A stretch of 64,000 nt of DNA from NCBI GenBank assembly GCA_033558025.1, contig JAUCEF010000005.1:7254001-7318000 (forward strand). Reading direction: 5' to 3'. The number at the start of each line of letters is the position of its first letter. Position 1 is the first letter of the stretch. The DNA is from Phytophthora sp. 'mugwort' (taxonomy: Eukaryota; Oomycota; Peronosporomycetes; Peronosporales; Peronosporaceae). The position numbers and the translations under genes are program-made. This document shows, piece after piece, positions 22,801-33,250 of the stretch. The notes beneath the pieces were generated by a model, which was not told the origin of the DNA, searched no databases, and saw nothing but the letters and a program-made list of their open reading frames with translations.

Positions 22801-23068
22801 CTAAAATCACTTTACCTTCTGCTGAGTCGGTTGTAGCTGCGAGCTTTCGAACAATTAAATACAGCAGCAGATCCTCTAGCAAGGATTGCGAGGAGTTCCG
22901 GCCTTTGTCATCCCCATCACATGGCAAAACGGGAGGTTCATAACTCAATACTTCAAGGTCCAAACCTTGTTCGGTGGTTGATTCTTCTTGAGGTTGCAAG
23001 AAGTGACGCAACGCTTCGCATTCCTCGTCGTAGTTTGCAGCCACCAACACGCGTCGCACCGACGACAT
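19884..23068 (-). CDS. Large alpha-helical repeat (HEAT-like) protein, about 1031 aa, two exons
   Basis: Exons 23068-22713 and 22623-19884; the 89-nt intron (donor GTAAAG, acceptor TTTAG) is phase 2 and joins KKFVKTLHG to LLLKSEWNTVSIS. ATG at 23068 follows an in-frame TAG with no other ATG between, so it is the best start unless another 5' exon exists. The protein is almost all paired amphipathic helices with Leu/Ala/Arg patterning of HEAT or armadillo type (for example CLRHDQLSVRQLSAQCLVEFSSL and VMHIASSVRQKSSSVVRALALRSLA). There are no membrane, catalytic or metal motifs. The C-terminus has a short acidic WDDWDDED patch, which in other proteins often binds partners. Family not recognised; a scaffold role is inferred only from fold type. 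Confidence 0.8.
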
Positions 23069-23752
23069 GAAGCTCACAATGTCGTTTAGCAATTGCGACC
23101 GCCCGGCAGCGTCGGTTTTCTAGCTTTCAAGATAGTTCCTTATTCCAGAAAACTCGCATATTTATAGGATTTTTTTTACGTACTGACGTTGTATTATTAT
23201 TCTGACTCACACAACTGCCTAAAACTTAGACAGTTTGAATTTTTGCTACATACCTAAGTAGTTCGTTTCGATCGTTGAGTGGTATTTTATCGGAAGGTAG
23301 CGAGCAGTTGTCGTAAACGTGTGCTATGCAGCAAGCAGGTTTTGATAACTGTATCATCTGGGCGTATATTCCACGGACCGTTCCAGCACGGTATCATGAA
23401 GATATTATTATCCCGATGAGACTTCGCTGATCAAACCAGCGACACCCGAAAACTATTTCCGTTACACGATGCTACATCATCTTACTATAGTATACCTTTT
23501 GACGATGTCATTGTCCCCGTCAAGGTTGCAATAGGGTTGCTCGCTATGTATTCGCAAAGCTGTACATGTAGTATAGTACTTCAAGTATTTACTAAAACGG
23601 ACAAACAAAAACAACAGCGATTCTAGCCGGGATTGTATTATTTGTCGAAGTAAGCATTGGAAAACAAGGGAGCTCACCGACATAGGGTACTTTTATTGGG
23701 GTGTTGAATAAAATTCAAAGTCTACCTGTTAAGCAATAACTAAAAACAAGCT
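23069..23752. other. Intergenic region upstream of the helical-repeat gene
   Basis: About 680 bp of AT-rich sequence with no supported gene on either strand. It contains the promoter of the helical-repeat gene and the 3' flank of the GH81 gene. Confidence 0.45.
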
Positions 23753-26092
23753 TTAAGATTTTTCTGGTCTCGTCGCCGCCATGTACAATGCCCACGACCG
23801 ACTAAGCCCATCGTCCATCTTAGTCTTGTCCAGCTTTTCGAGAGCTGTTGTTTTGTTCACGGTAGCGAAATTTGCATACAAAAGCGACATCCACGGATTG
23901 TGGAAATTATTGTCAACAACATCGGGAATTTTTGAGAGAACCTGCTCCCATTCTTCGCTGACAAATTCGTGGGTGCGGACGTATTCTGTCACAGGCGAGA
24001 TCGGGATCATCTGGATACCGTGAATCGCGTATTTTTCAGGACTAAACCACGTCGCGTAATTCACTTTGTTGTCGAACAAAATCCCAGTCACTTTGTTGGG
24101 TTTGAACATGGAGGGCTGGGCACGGTTTGTGTCTGTCAACAAGAAATACGTCTGGATAGCTCGAGCGTTAAGCTTTATCATGAGCTGTCCAATTGATGCC
24201 AGCTCGTCATCACCAGTCACCTGCCCAAATAGTGCGATCCCGTAGTGAAAGTTAATATCTTCGGACGAACTCTCTTGGTCTTTCCCATCGGCGAATGACA
24301 AGACTCCGTGTGAGTACGAGTGTCCGCGAAACCAGTCAAAACTGCGAAACTTGGTGAAATATGGGTCTTTCCACGATGGATTTGCCACATCTCGTACCAA
24401 GAAGCTCGCCATGCGATTCAGTTCAAGAATTCCAGACCATGTTGGGGCGAGTTTGTTCACAATAGCAGCCGTCACGATCCAATACCCATAATGGTAATGA
24501 TGGTCGTTGTACATGGTGTTGCCAAAGTCTGCGTTCACATCGTTAAGCTTAAAACCCTGAGAGCTCAAGATCCCGCGGTACACAGAGTCATATTTCAGAC
24601 TGTATTTCCAAGAGTTGGTCAGGAACGGTGCAAGCACCGTTTGCAGTTTTCTAATACACTTGTTCAGTAATTCTGCCGAGTCCAGATCGGTACCAACGAC
24701 GGATGGATCAGCAGCCATAAGACATAGCGAAGCGTACTTCTGTGCTGCCTTGCCATTGAAATAGTAGCTACCTTGGATAGGGATTTTCCACTTTGAAGCG
24801 ATCTCCTGCTGCAAAGTTTCTTTGATTCTGTGCTGGTAGATATCACTTGCTGCTGGTGCACGAGGTGGATAAAAGGAAATGGGGATCTCACTCGTGTCTG
24901 TAAACCGCCATACTGGTGAAAGTGTGATCGTTTTTAACGCCTGCATGGGCCCTCGAGTTGTAGAATACGCGACAACACCGTCCGCCTTCACTGCTGTCGA
25001 GTTATCCAGCGTATCTAGGTGATGAATTTGAGGATAGTGTAGCAACCCACCGGGCGCTCCACACGAGCCGCTTGTCTTCCACACATAAGCATATGTACTT
25101 GCATCTTGTGCTTCCACATCACCGCCCTCCAGAATACACGTCGCCGATTGATCAAAAACGTCTTGTTTCTCTGGCTTTATGATGAGAGCGACTCGCACAG
25201 TACCTGTAAACGGAGCGGAGGCTGTCAAGGTCGAGAATCCGCTAAGACTTAGCGTCACTTCCGACGCAAAGTAGATCGTCCACGTCTGTCCGTTGTTTAA
25301 AGTTAGTACAAAGCGTGTGTCTGTGGTTATGAGCCCCACTGCAGTCGAGAGACCGTTCACCGTGAGGATAGCGTAGACGGTATCCAGTCGCGGAACCAGC
25401 TTCGTGTACTTTGCAGAGACAAAAGCCATCCCGCTCACTAAAGTTGCTTCTAACGACCTGTCGTCGGCCTTGTGAGTCTTGAAGCGCACTTGGACGCCCA
25501 GATCATCCCAATCAAACACCTCAAAGACTGGAGGGTTAGAGAACTCCATAGCTGAGAACGTAAAGTCCGGCACATGTCCGTGTCGATAAGACTTTTCTGC
25601 GATGCCATTTCCTGAGCGTCCACCGCCAAAAACTCGTGTCGGATATGGATAACTGACAGTGAGACCGTACGGCGCCGACGTGAGCGTTGGCTGCAGGGAG
25701 TATGGGTTGGCCCAAATAGGCTGCACGCCAGCTTCTTGCGTGGCTGCGATCATGTTGCCCCACCAATTGTTGGTCGGAATCGGTCTAGACCCCACGATAC
25801 CAGGTGCCATGAACATGGGCGGCAGAAACGTCTTCTGTTCATCTGTATAAGGGAACAACGTCTCCGGTGGGGCTTGCGCTTTGAACAATGGATTGAAGAG
25901 CTTTAATTCTGACTCCATCAGGCATGACCGTTGCTGCTTCATTAGCTCGATGGCCACATAAATGCCCACAAAGACCATGAGAGACACGAGCAGGACACGA
26001 AGCGCCAATACTCGAATTGCAGCGAGCCTAAACCGCCTGCGTACGACTCGACGGCCAGTCAACAGCTTCTGGTTCTCTTGTGAAGACTGCAT
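23753..26092 (-). CDS. Membrane-anchored GH81 endo-1,3-beta-glucanase (about 779 aa)
   Basis: Single exon. ATG at 26092 is preferred: it gives a short basic N-terminus (MQSSQENQKLLTGRRVVRRRFR) followed by one hydrophobic helix, a classic type II signal anchor. The frame is open further up to an ATG at 26281, which would add 63 residues and a second hydrophobic helix. The GH81 fold is clear: PTNNWWGNM near the N-terminus; YNDHHYHYGYW (about 24480-24512), containing the catalytic Asp; and DQESSSEDINFHYG (about 24245-24285), containing the conserved Glu residues. GH81 enzymes cut beta-1,3-glucan internally with inversion. In oomycetes, whose walls are beta-1,3-glucan, the likely role is wall remodelling during growth or sporulation; a role in digesting outside glucan cannot be excluded. 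No frameshift or stop was seen. Confidence 0.93.
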   Translation of the reverse strand: MQSSQENQKLLTGRRVVRRRFRLAAIRVLALRVLLVSLMVFVGIYVAIELMKQQRSCLMESELKLFNPLFKAQAPPETLFPYTDEQKTFLPPMFMAPGIVGSRPIPTNNWWGNMIAATQEAGVQPIWANPYSLQPTLTSAPYGLTVSYPYPTRVFGGGRSGNGIAEKSYRHGHVPDFTFSAMEFSNPPVFEVFDWDDLGVQVRFKTHKADDRSLEATLVSGMAFVSAKYTKLVPRLDTVYAILTVNGLSTAVGLITTDTRFVLTLNNGQTWTIYFASEVTLSLSGFSTLTASAPFTGTVRVALIIKPEKQDVFDQSATCILEGGDVEAQDASTYAYVWKTSGSCGAPGGLLHYPQIHHLDTLDNSTAVKADGVVAYSTTRGPMQALKTITLSPVWRFTDTSEIPISFYPPRAPAASDIYQHRIKETLQQEIASKWKIPIQGSYYFNGKAAQKYASLCLMAADPSVVGTDLDSAELLNKCIRKLQTVLAPFLTNSWKYSLKYDSVYRGILSSQGFKLNDVNADFGNTMYNDHHYHYGYWIVTAAIVNKLAPTWSGILELNRMASFLVRDVANPSWKDPYFTKFRSFDWFRGHSYSHGVLSFADGKDQESSSEDINFHYGIALFGQVTGDDELASIGQLMIKLNARAIQTYFLLTDTNRAQPSMFKPNKVTGILFDNKVNYATWFSPEKYAIHGIQMIPISPVTEYVRTHEFVSEEWEQVLSKIPDVVDNNFHNPWMSLLYANFATVNKTTALEKLDKTKMDDGLSRSWALYMAATRPEKS

Positions 26093-26439
26093 CACTAGTG
26101 GCGCGCGTACGGTGATGCGGAAGAAATTCAATGAGCCCCGCGCGCGCAATGCTGTACACGACAACTGTCCGGCCGTTACGTGCTCTTGCAGCAACATAAG
26201 TAATACAAGTACGAGGAAGATGAGAGTGTAATTTACCACGGCGTACGAGGCGTTTACAATTACCGGTAATGAGTTGTTCATTCAAATTGTGTTCGCCGAC
26301 CGTTACGACCTCTACGCACTTCTAGCCTTGTAACTCACCTCCATAGCCTCGTTGTTTGCCGTATAAGGGTCGTTTGTGACCCACCTGTTTGCTGTTGGGG
26401 ACATCTAAATCTAAAGAGCTTTATTTAAAAAGGGAACTC

Positions 26440-26850
26440 AGTTGCAATCTATTGTTTTGAAGCAATTGATCCATCGCTGCACTGATCCAGCAGGTTCGTT
26501 GAAATAAAGGCTATCCAATGACCGACATTGCCTTGAAGTTGAGCTCAGGCCGAGCACTGGGACACCAAACGAGGTGGCAATTCCCACACAAGCTTGAACG
26601 TACTGTGCCGTCATTGGTTGGAGCGATTGAAGTTCACAACGCCTGTTCAATTGCGTTGTTTTTGGCGATGAGGTGGTCAACAGCAAGTACAACAACAAAA
26701 AGTGGTTCTTGCTACAGCACAAAAAATTCGCTCACGATCTTCATCGGATTGGTCTCTTAGTTTTCATTCGGGACGTTCGCCTGCAAGCGCTACCGTTCCA
26801 CAGTGCAGCGTCATTGACGCCGAGAAACACCGTGATGAGTCGATGATCAT
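26440..26850 (-). pseudogene. Decayed fragment of an IAH1-like SGNH esterase
   Basis: Minus-strand translation gives LITVFLGVNDAALWNGS near 26810-26855 and, in another frame near 26560-26640, QPMTAQYVQACVG, then SFGVPVLGL. These match, in the same order, LITVWFGANDAALDNG and KKYAQACVETGVSIGVPVLDL of the intact esterase about 1 kb downstream on the + coordinate axis (27614-28456). Stops and frame changes lie between them and the GDS and DGLH blocks are missing, so it cannot make an enzyme. It is most simply a decayed tandem duplicate. Confidence 0.75.
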
Positions 26851-27613
26851 CATTATCTAGCGGCTAGAGTGGTGAACTTTACGGTGAAGAGACTGGAGAC
26901 TCCGCAGCCAACTGACGTCGTGGCGTTCTGTGGCAAAGTCGATTGTTAGTGCGAGTTCGTTTCCGTCGCAGAGGTTTAGCATAGTGCATTAGTGCATTCA
27001 TACATTTAGTCTTTCAGCAGATGTACCGCATCGAGGAGTAGATCCGGTGGCGATGAAAGTATCGTGCTAAATTATACTTCGAAGTACTAAGTATTCGTTA
27101 TTCATACTCGACGCGGACAGACAACATGTGTGGGTCACCGAAAAGTGTAGCTATTAGCAGGCGTTAATACAGTACCAGAAAATTGGGCGCTTTTTGGAAA
27201 TTGGCGAATACAGTAGTTGTTTACGATAATAGTTTGTTGGTTCGAATTTCGAACAAGCACATCAGTACGGAATTAATGCGTCCGTCGCGAGGGCAATTAA
27301 GGGACTGTTAGATCTTGAAAAATGTCCTGAAGTTGTCCGCTCTATAGTACTACCGGAGAAGTGCCCCTGCTTGCAGATTCGAACTGACATAAACCCGCTT
27401 GCAAGCACTACATGTAATTGCATTAGCTATCATTCTGCAATAGTTCGTTCTTGCATTCAGTCTCTGCTGTTTATATTCGCATCATGGAAAACTGACACCG
27501 ACTTGTTCCTATTCTAACTACTTTAAATTATGTAAAATATTTTTACATAAGCACGACCAACCATCCCGAGTAAAAAGCCGTGATGGTTTTTCCGCAAAAA
27601 TCTCTCAGCCCTC
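26851..27613. other. Intergenic region between esterase fragment and esterase gene
   Basis: About 760 bp without supported genes. It may hold further decayed sequence from the duplicated esterase (GDSL block not found). Confidence 0.4.
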
Positions 27614-28456
27614 TCATCGTTCGCCATCCGCTGATGTCCATGGATCTGCCTCAGCATACTTGCCCGCTGCTGGGAACTGCCAACGCTTCAGTTTAGCAGC
27701 TAAGCTTGGGAACACTTCTGCAATTTTTTTTTCCACTTGCAGGTAAACTAGTTTGTTACCCGACGCGTTGAAATGTAGACCGTCCGATATCAACAGTGCG
27801 TCGCGCGTCGTCTCGTTCATGGCGTTGAAGTACGAGTTCAAATCGAGCACTGGAACGCCGATACTGACGCCGGTCTCCACACACGCTTGAGCATATTTCT
27901 TTGCCATTGCGTTCGTGCGGTCAATCGTGCCGTTCTGCTCTTTGGCGATCTCGATCCTAGCGGAATCGTTCACATGCGGAGGAGTAATGAGCAAAATCTC
28001 AGCACCGGGTGCTGCTGTCCATAACTGGCTGACGATCTGCTTCAAGTTTTCCTTGTAGTCTGCAATGGGGACGTGCGTCTCTGAGTCGTAGCCGTTATCC
28101 AGAGCTGCGTCGTTGGCGCCGAACCAGACCGTGATCAGCGACGGAGTCACGTACACGTCCTTCCTGATCTCACGTTCGATGGTTGGCGCAATATACTTGA
28201 GGAACCACTTCGTGTTATACCCCGGGAGTCCTCGTGTAACGACGTCGGCGGTGCGCGAATATTGGCCCTGCAACATGGCGGCCCATCCGCTTAGTTCCAC
28301 ATTGGTGCCGTGCTCCGTCAGCGAGTCACCTGTCAGCAGTACTACTGGACGCAAGTCAGGTTTGGTGTCGGCGAGTGCGATCACGAGCCACGCGACAACG
28401 GCAACGGCGGCAAGGGCGCCAAATAGAATGCACTTGGCGCGGAGGGTAAACTGCAT
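27614..28456 (-). CDS. IAH1-like: IAH1-like SGNH/GDSL esterase with N-terminal membrane anchor (280 aa)
   Basis: Single exon; ATG at 28456 is chosen because the frame upstream offers only TTG. The SGNH blocks are all visible: GDSLTEHG with nucleophile Ser45 (block I), RGLPGYNT (block II), WFGANDAAL with Asn115 (block III) and SDGLHFNASGN with Asp225 and His228 (block V). Order and spacing fit the isoamyl acetate-hydrolysing esterase group (yeast Iah1), which cleaves small acetate esters. Residues about 9-29 form a hydrophobic helix, so the enzyme is probably a signal-anchored or secreted protein, unlike cytosolic yeast Iah1. Four N-x-S/T sites would suit secretory glycosylation. The true substrate is not known. 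A decayed partial copy lies at 26440-26850. Confidence 0.9.
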   Translation of the reverse strand: MQFTLRAKCILFGALAAVAVVAWLVIALADTKPDLRPVVLLTGDSLTEHGTNVELSGWAAMLQGQYSRTADVVTRGLPGYNTKWFLKYIAPTIEREIRKDVYVTPSLITVWFGANDAALDNGYDSETHVPIADYKENLKQIVSQLWTAAPGAEILLITPPHVNDSARIEIAKEQNGTIDRTNAMAKKYAQACVETGVSIGVPVLDLNSYFNAMNETTRDALLISDGLHFNASGNKLVYLQVEKKIAEVFPSLAAKLKRWQFPAAGKYAEADPWTSADGER

Positions 28457-29631
28457 GGCGTCCGCAATGCACTGCAAATTCAGTTGTGACAAGCATTAAA
28501 GGTGTTTGCACGACGGAATATCCTTGATGACACACTAAGCGAGGGTAAATGAGCAGAATGCCCATAATCTGCGACGATTCCGCACTATGGACAAATCGTG
28601 TGGCTTCCACCCTGAGTAGGGGACCTTTTCTTTTTTACCAATCGATTGGCGATGGACCTGCACAGGCTCGCGAAACCATGCTCGGTGTCTCCACCGTCCA
28701 CCACTCGAGCGCAGCAGTACAATACTTCGTAGTAAGTAGCACTGAGGTCTCCGAGCAGAGAGGGGGGTGACCTCCTGAGGTCGGGGCGGATCATGCAGAC
28801 GATCGCAATGCACGAGCTCCAGCAGAAATTGTCAAAATCGGAGAAACAAAATCCGAATCATGTCCTAAAATAGCCGTCCAGAGAGAATGTATATACATAC
28901 ATGTAGACTAGGAGTACCTCTGTAACATGATCCTGTATATCATGATATCTTATCATATTGGATACAATTGATTCCAACCTATTATAGGTGGCTCCAGCTT
29001 GATGCTGATGGCACGTGCGACACGAAATAGCTCTGGTTTTATGCATATCGAATGATAGAACGAAAGATATTTAGCGGAGAGCAGCGGCGATATTGGATAG
29101 GAGCTAATGTGGGATATAACGTCTGAAAGTGATTGCATGACAACCTTCTTGTAGAAGTCGACACGACGGAACGGAATACAAACGTTCATACAAACGCAGA
29201 ATTATATCTCTTTTTTATTTTTTTTAAGGAAGGAACTTAAACTATAGATTCAGACATTCCGGTAGAAATAGATATAAAATCCAGACAATAGAAAAGTGGA
29301 TCTTTTGAGTTCAAAAACTTTGTATCTGATGCGGAAAAACTGACCAAGTTAATTCCGCTTAAGACCTAAAAGTGCTAAGGGCAAATATGACAAAACAAAA
29401 TTAAGATATTCTTAAAACATCTTTGATAAGTTACTCAGCTTCGCCTATATTTGGGAAATATTATGATAAACTTGTTATGCTGGATAAAAATTGGTACATT
29501 AAGATGACGCAGGTTACCGGTAATTCTACGATTATTTATGCTACACAAAATATGTATGCATCAGGTATGATTATGATCATATTTTTGTTTGTTCCCAAAA
29601 CATGTCGTCCATTTCGGCATCCACAACTTCT
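28457..29631. other. Gene-free region upstream of the esterase
   Basis: About 1.2 kb. The part from 28860 to 29600 is AT-rich with short ATATGATATC-like runs. Short frames near 28540-28860 look slightly protein-like but no homology can be named. No transposon hallmark was recognised. Confidence 0.4.
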
Positions 29632-31306
29632 TTACGGATCAGCTTTCTTCTGCTTGTTAAAAAAGATTTTTATCTTCTTGGACGGATCATCCTCGGGCAC
29701 CACATCAGGATCGACAATCTGGCGTAGACCGTCCGACACGAGATTAAATTGAGGCTTGAATTCCACCGCATACGGCTCAATCAGGCTGGAGCCACCATCG
29801 TGGGCAGCAGCCTCCAGCGCATCGCAAGCCTCCAGGAAGGTCATCGCGTCCAGCTCGCCGTGCGTCAACTTCGTCGCCTCCATGAACTTCTGGATACGGA
29901 AGTTGCGCGCCAGTTTATTCACCGTAATGTTGTCGGGCGACTGCACCAGCTCCGTGTCCACAATGTTGATGCCGATCTCCGTGTCACTCGTCATGCTGCG
30001 GCGGTTCCAGTTAGCCGAACCCAACGACACGTATACGTCATCCACGATCACCAGCTTGCTGTGGATGTATAGTTCCTTCGACTCCTTAGTCGAATACAAT
30101 TTGAATTTATCCGGGTACGCTTCTTGGATGGGGGACACCATGTCATATAGATACTTGGCGTAGCCTGTGTACTCGGCTTCAACGGTTCGTTGCATGATGA
30201 CAATGAGACGCTCAATGCTGGGCATCATTTCCATGATGGCCTCCAACAGCTCCGGGACCAGAATAAAGTACTGGTCCTGGATGAAGATGTAGTTCTGTGC
30301 GTTGCGGATGGCCTTAATGCGAGCGTGGAAGATGGACTGCTCGCCCTGCGGCGCAAATTCGTAGTGGTCGTAGTCCGGGCTGAATGTCCGGCATAGCTGA
30401 ACCGCGTGCGTGCCATCTTCAGGGATGTCGAGTGGGATATCGCCCTGGTCAACGGGTGGCAACTTCGAGTAGTCCGGGTTCTCGAAGTCTAGCAGGTCGT
30501 CCATCAGATCCTGCGACGGTTTCGTGTCCGAGTTCCAGCGATCAAAGAAGTTTTGCGCTACATCCTTGGAAGCAAGACCCTCGATGCGGGCATGGACGTC
30601 CAGCCAGCCATTCCACAGACACTTGATGCCCGTGCGCTCACGCAGCTCGGCCTGGTCGTGCTCGATGGTGTCCCAGCGGTCGTTAGTCAAGTCAACGCCG
30701 CCCACATAGGCGACGAGGTCGCGGCCCTTGCGCACGATTACGGACTTCTGGTGATGCGACGAGGTGGGGAATGGCAGACGATCATCGTACACGAAGCGGG
30801 CTGGACCATATTTCTCCGGTGGTGGCAGTGCGTTAATGAGGTCGCGCACTTCATGATTCTGGGCACGTTCAGTTAGGTTTGACCAGACAAGCATCCGCCA
30901 GTCGGCGCCGTGCTTGACGGCACCCTCGGCCAGATCACATAACTTGGTGTCGGGTTCGTGCGGCTTGAAAGGAACGTTGCAGGTTCCCCATCCGGTGAGG
31001 TAGACCAGCTCCGCTACGCACAGTCATCATGTCGTCGGCCACATCGCTGAAGTAACCAGCAGACGCAACGTAGAGCTTCACACGGTTGTGCATAGAATAC
31101 AGGTGTATGCCTTCGCGCTTGAATCCGTTGCGAGACCTTAGCATCTCTTCTTCAGTCAGGAACCAGCGCGTTGGCTCGAGGTAAGGTTGGTCGAATGGGG
31201 CCGTCGCATCTCTTTCGGCCTTCTTGTGGAGGTGGAACGGATCAGTGATGAACTCGAAAGCGCGGCTCAGGCCTTTGGACAAGTCGTCGAATGGCGACGC
31301 AGACAT
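29632..31306 (-). pseudogene. Phospholipase D-like gene copy 1, frameshifted
   Basis: Starts with ATG at 31306 (MSASPFDDLSKGLSRAFEF) and runs parallel to the intact copy at 43887-45485. Near 31005-31013 two bases are missing relative to copy 2, just after ADDMMTVRSG, so the frame goes out and stops at 30935. From about 31005 down to 29632 the rest of the enzyme is open and near-identical to copy 2, including both catalytic regions. No GT..AG intron of usable length could repair the break. The C-terminal 40 residues differ from copy 2 and end in a Lys-rich tail (DPSKKIKIFFNKQKKADP). The first HKD motif carries Arg where Asp is usual, as in copy 2. Either it is a young pseudogene or the base change is a sequencing error. 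Confidence 0.8.
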
Positions 31307-32125
31307 TTTGCTGGAGTCGCAGTTGGGCTCGAACAGGTAAAAAGCGGAATGAAGAAAGAATCGGCTGCAGGGAAGCGCGATTACTCACGCGAGAGAATCG
31401 ACGGGTGCCATAGCCATAATACTGTACTATATAGGATTCTTCGCTGCTTCGTACTAAAGGGAGAATCCGGCTGTGCGGTAGATACATTCGATACATGTAT
31501 AATACATTGTATTTCCGGCCATGTAAATCAGTGATTGCCTCCCCATTACTGTCTCGTAAAGCCCCGAGCGTAATCTTTGAAATGACTGTACCGTATCGGT
31601 ATGGAACAGATTTGGACTACCGAAGTACAGTATGATGGCACCAAAGAGTGACATTTGGAGCCAACTCTGATACATGTATTTTAGCACGCACATAATAATA
31701 TATGGCTTGCACTTCGAAAACAATAAACCGTTGCACGGAGCTCAACCAATCCCCGACCCCATTTTATCAAGTGACGAGGGTTCAGCCCACGATTGCATAC
31801 CATAGAAGTTGCCGACATTGGCCGACACTACCGACAGACATAAATATGCAAAAGACGGGTGTCATTTTTAAAAATATTTCCCAGCTATGCGCTCGCACAA
31901 TTCCACCGACCCTAGTTCTCGCTGCTCGCTGGCAGAACCCTGTCGGCATTTTGATGATATTCATCCGTAGACTACAAATAACGACGGAAAAATACGACTA
32001 AACAAAATAATGCTCTGTCACCCCCATACCATATGATTAGCCAATCAAAGGTGTGTTCGCCTTCCGCTGAAATGGATGGCTCCTGGGTTTCCTTGTGAAT
32101 TGCACCGAGGAGCGCTCACTTTCAA
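31307..32125. other. Gene-free region upstream of PLD copy 1
   Basis: About 820 bp of mixed to AT-rich sequence with no supported coding region or repeat structure. Confidence 0.4.
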
Positions 32126-33250
32126 ATGGGAAAGCACGCGTCATATATGATCAAAGAGAAGCTGGACGTTATTGAGCGCGTGGGGGTATACAAAGCTGCT
32201 CAGCAGCTGCAATACCCTCGCCGCACAGTGGGAGACTGGGGAAGCAGCGTGAAGGCTTTACTGAGTTCAAGGGGTCGGTCAAGTCCAAGACATAGAAAAG
32301 GCAAAGCAGGAAGGAGATTCTTCCTTTCTCCTCTACCATGGTGACATACATGAAGGACCAGGACCGGCAGGAGAATGTACGTTTTGTTGCTACGCTATTT
32401 ATTTTATATTCTTCTGTGTAATATATATAAAGTTTGTGACCACGTCGCTTGTCATGGAGTTTATCATAGACAACTTTGGCGCATGGCAAGACGCTTACTA
32501 CGATAATATGAAGAACAAGCTCAGCGGGAATACGGCATTGGAGCACCTTTGTCAGTATTTATCATCGGTATCTTTTTTATCAGATTTTACATTTGAGTAA
32601 CTCATCGTTTAACATATTCTTTTAGTCGTGATTTCTCTAGTCAGATACCCTAAGAAGCTAAATACAAAATGAAGCCCTCACAGAGACTCATGTCGAATTT
32701 GAACTGGAGTTTTGGTCGACCTACGGCTTTTACGGCGGCGACTCTACTTACAACGTAGACGAAACAGCAATTTACTATGAAATATTTGCGCGACGCACTT
32801 GGGCAGGGGTTGGATGTCGAATGAGCTCGCGGGTTGTCGGCTTTACCAAGAAGCTAATTCATGACTGCTGTGCTCACTGTGAGCGGATGGTAAGAGTTTT
32901 GTTTTCGTAGATTTTAATATTTTGCGTGATTTTATGATGTAATATTAATGTGCTTAACATTTGGTGTTATTTGAAGGAAACAGCTCCCCATTCTTTTCAT
33001 CATGCGCGGCAAGCCTGGCGGAATAAGCAGCTTATGAAAATTACGAAAGGACATTTTATGCGGTTTAAGAGCAAGCGTGATGAATCACAGGGTTTGGGAG
33101 CTCTATGCCATCACTGGGGGTCCATTGTGCTCAACTACACAATGTTCAACCTAGTCACGTGTTACGAGCGTATGCATGCATGTATAAACCTCTGATCGAC
33201 GAAAACTATGGAGATAGTTTAGAATGGTAGTACGAACGAAAAAGATGAGG
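32126..33250 (+). pseudogene. Degraded pogo/Tc1-type (DDE) transposase
   Basis: The N-terminus at 32126 (MGKHASYMIKEKLDVIERV ... KAAQQLQYPRRTVGDW) is a Psq/pogo-like helix-turn-helix DNA-binding domain. About 600 bp further, in another frame, comes WSTYGFYGGDSTYNVDETAIYYE, carrying the first catalytic Asp of the pogo DDE domain (VDET). Later pieces (KQLPI/FHHARQAW, KITKGHF) follow in shifted frames. Stops and frameshifts throughout mark a dead copy. Inverted repeats of the element were not found. Confidence 0.7.

Noticed and set aside
30935..31020. A small intron repairing the frame of PLD copy 1
   Set aside because: No GT..AG pair of plausible length exists there, and the sequence aligns to copy 2 with a simple two-base gap.
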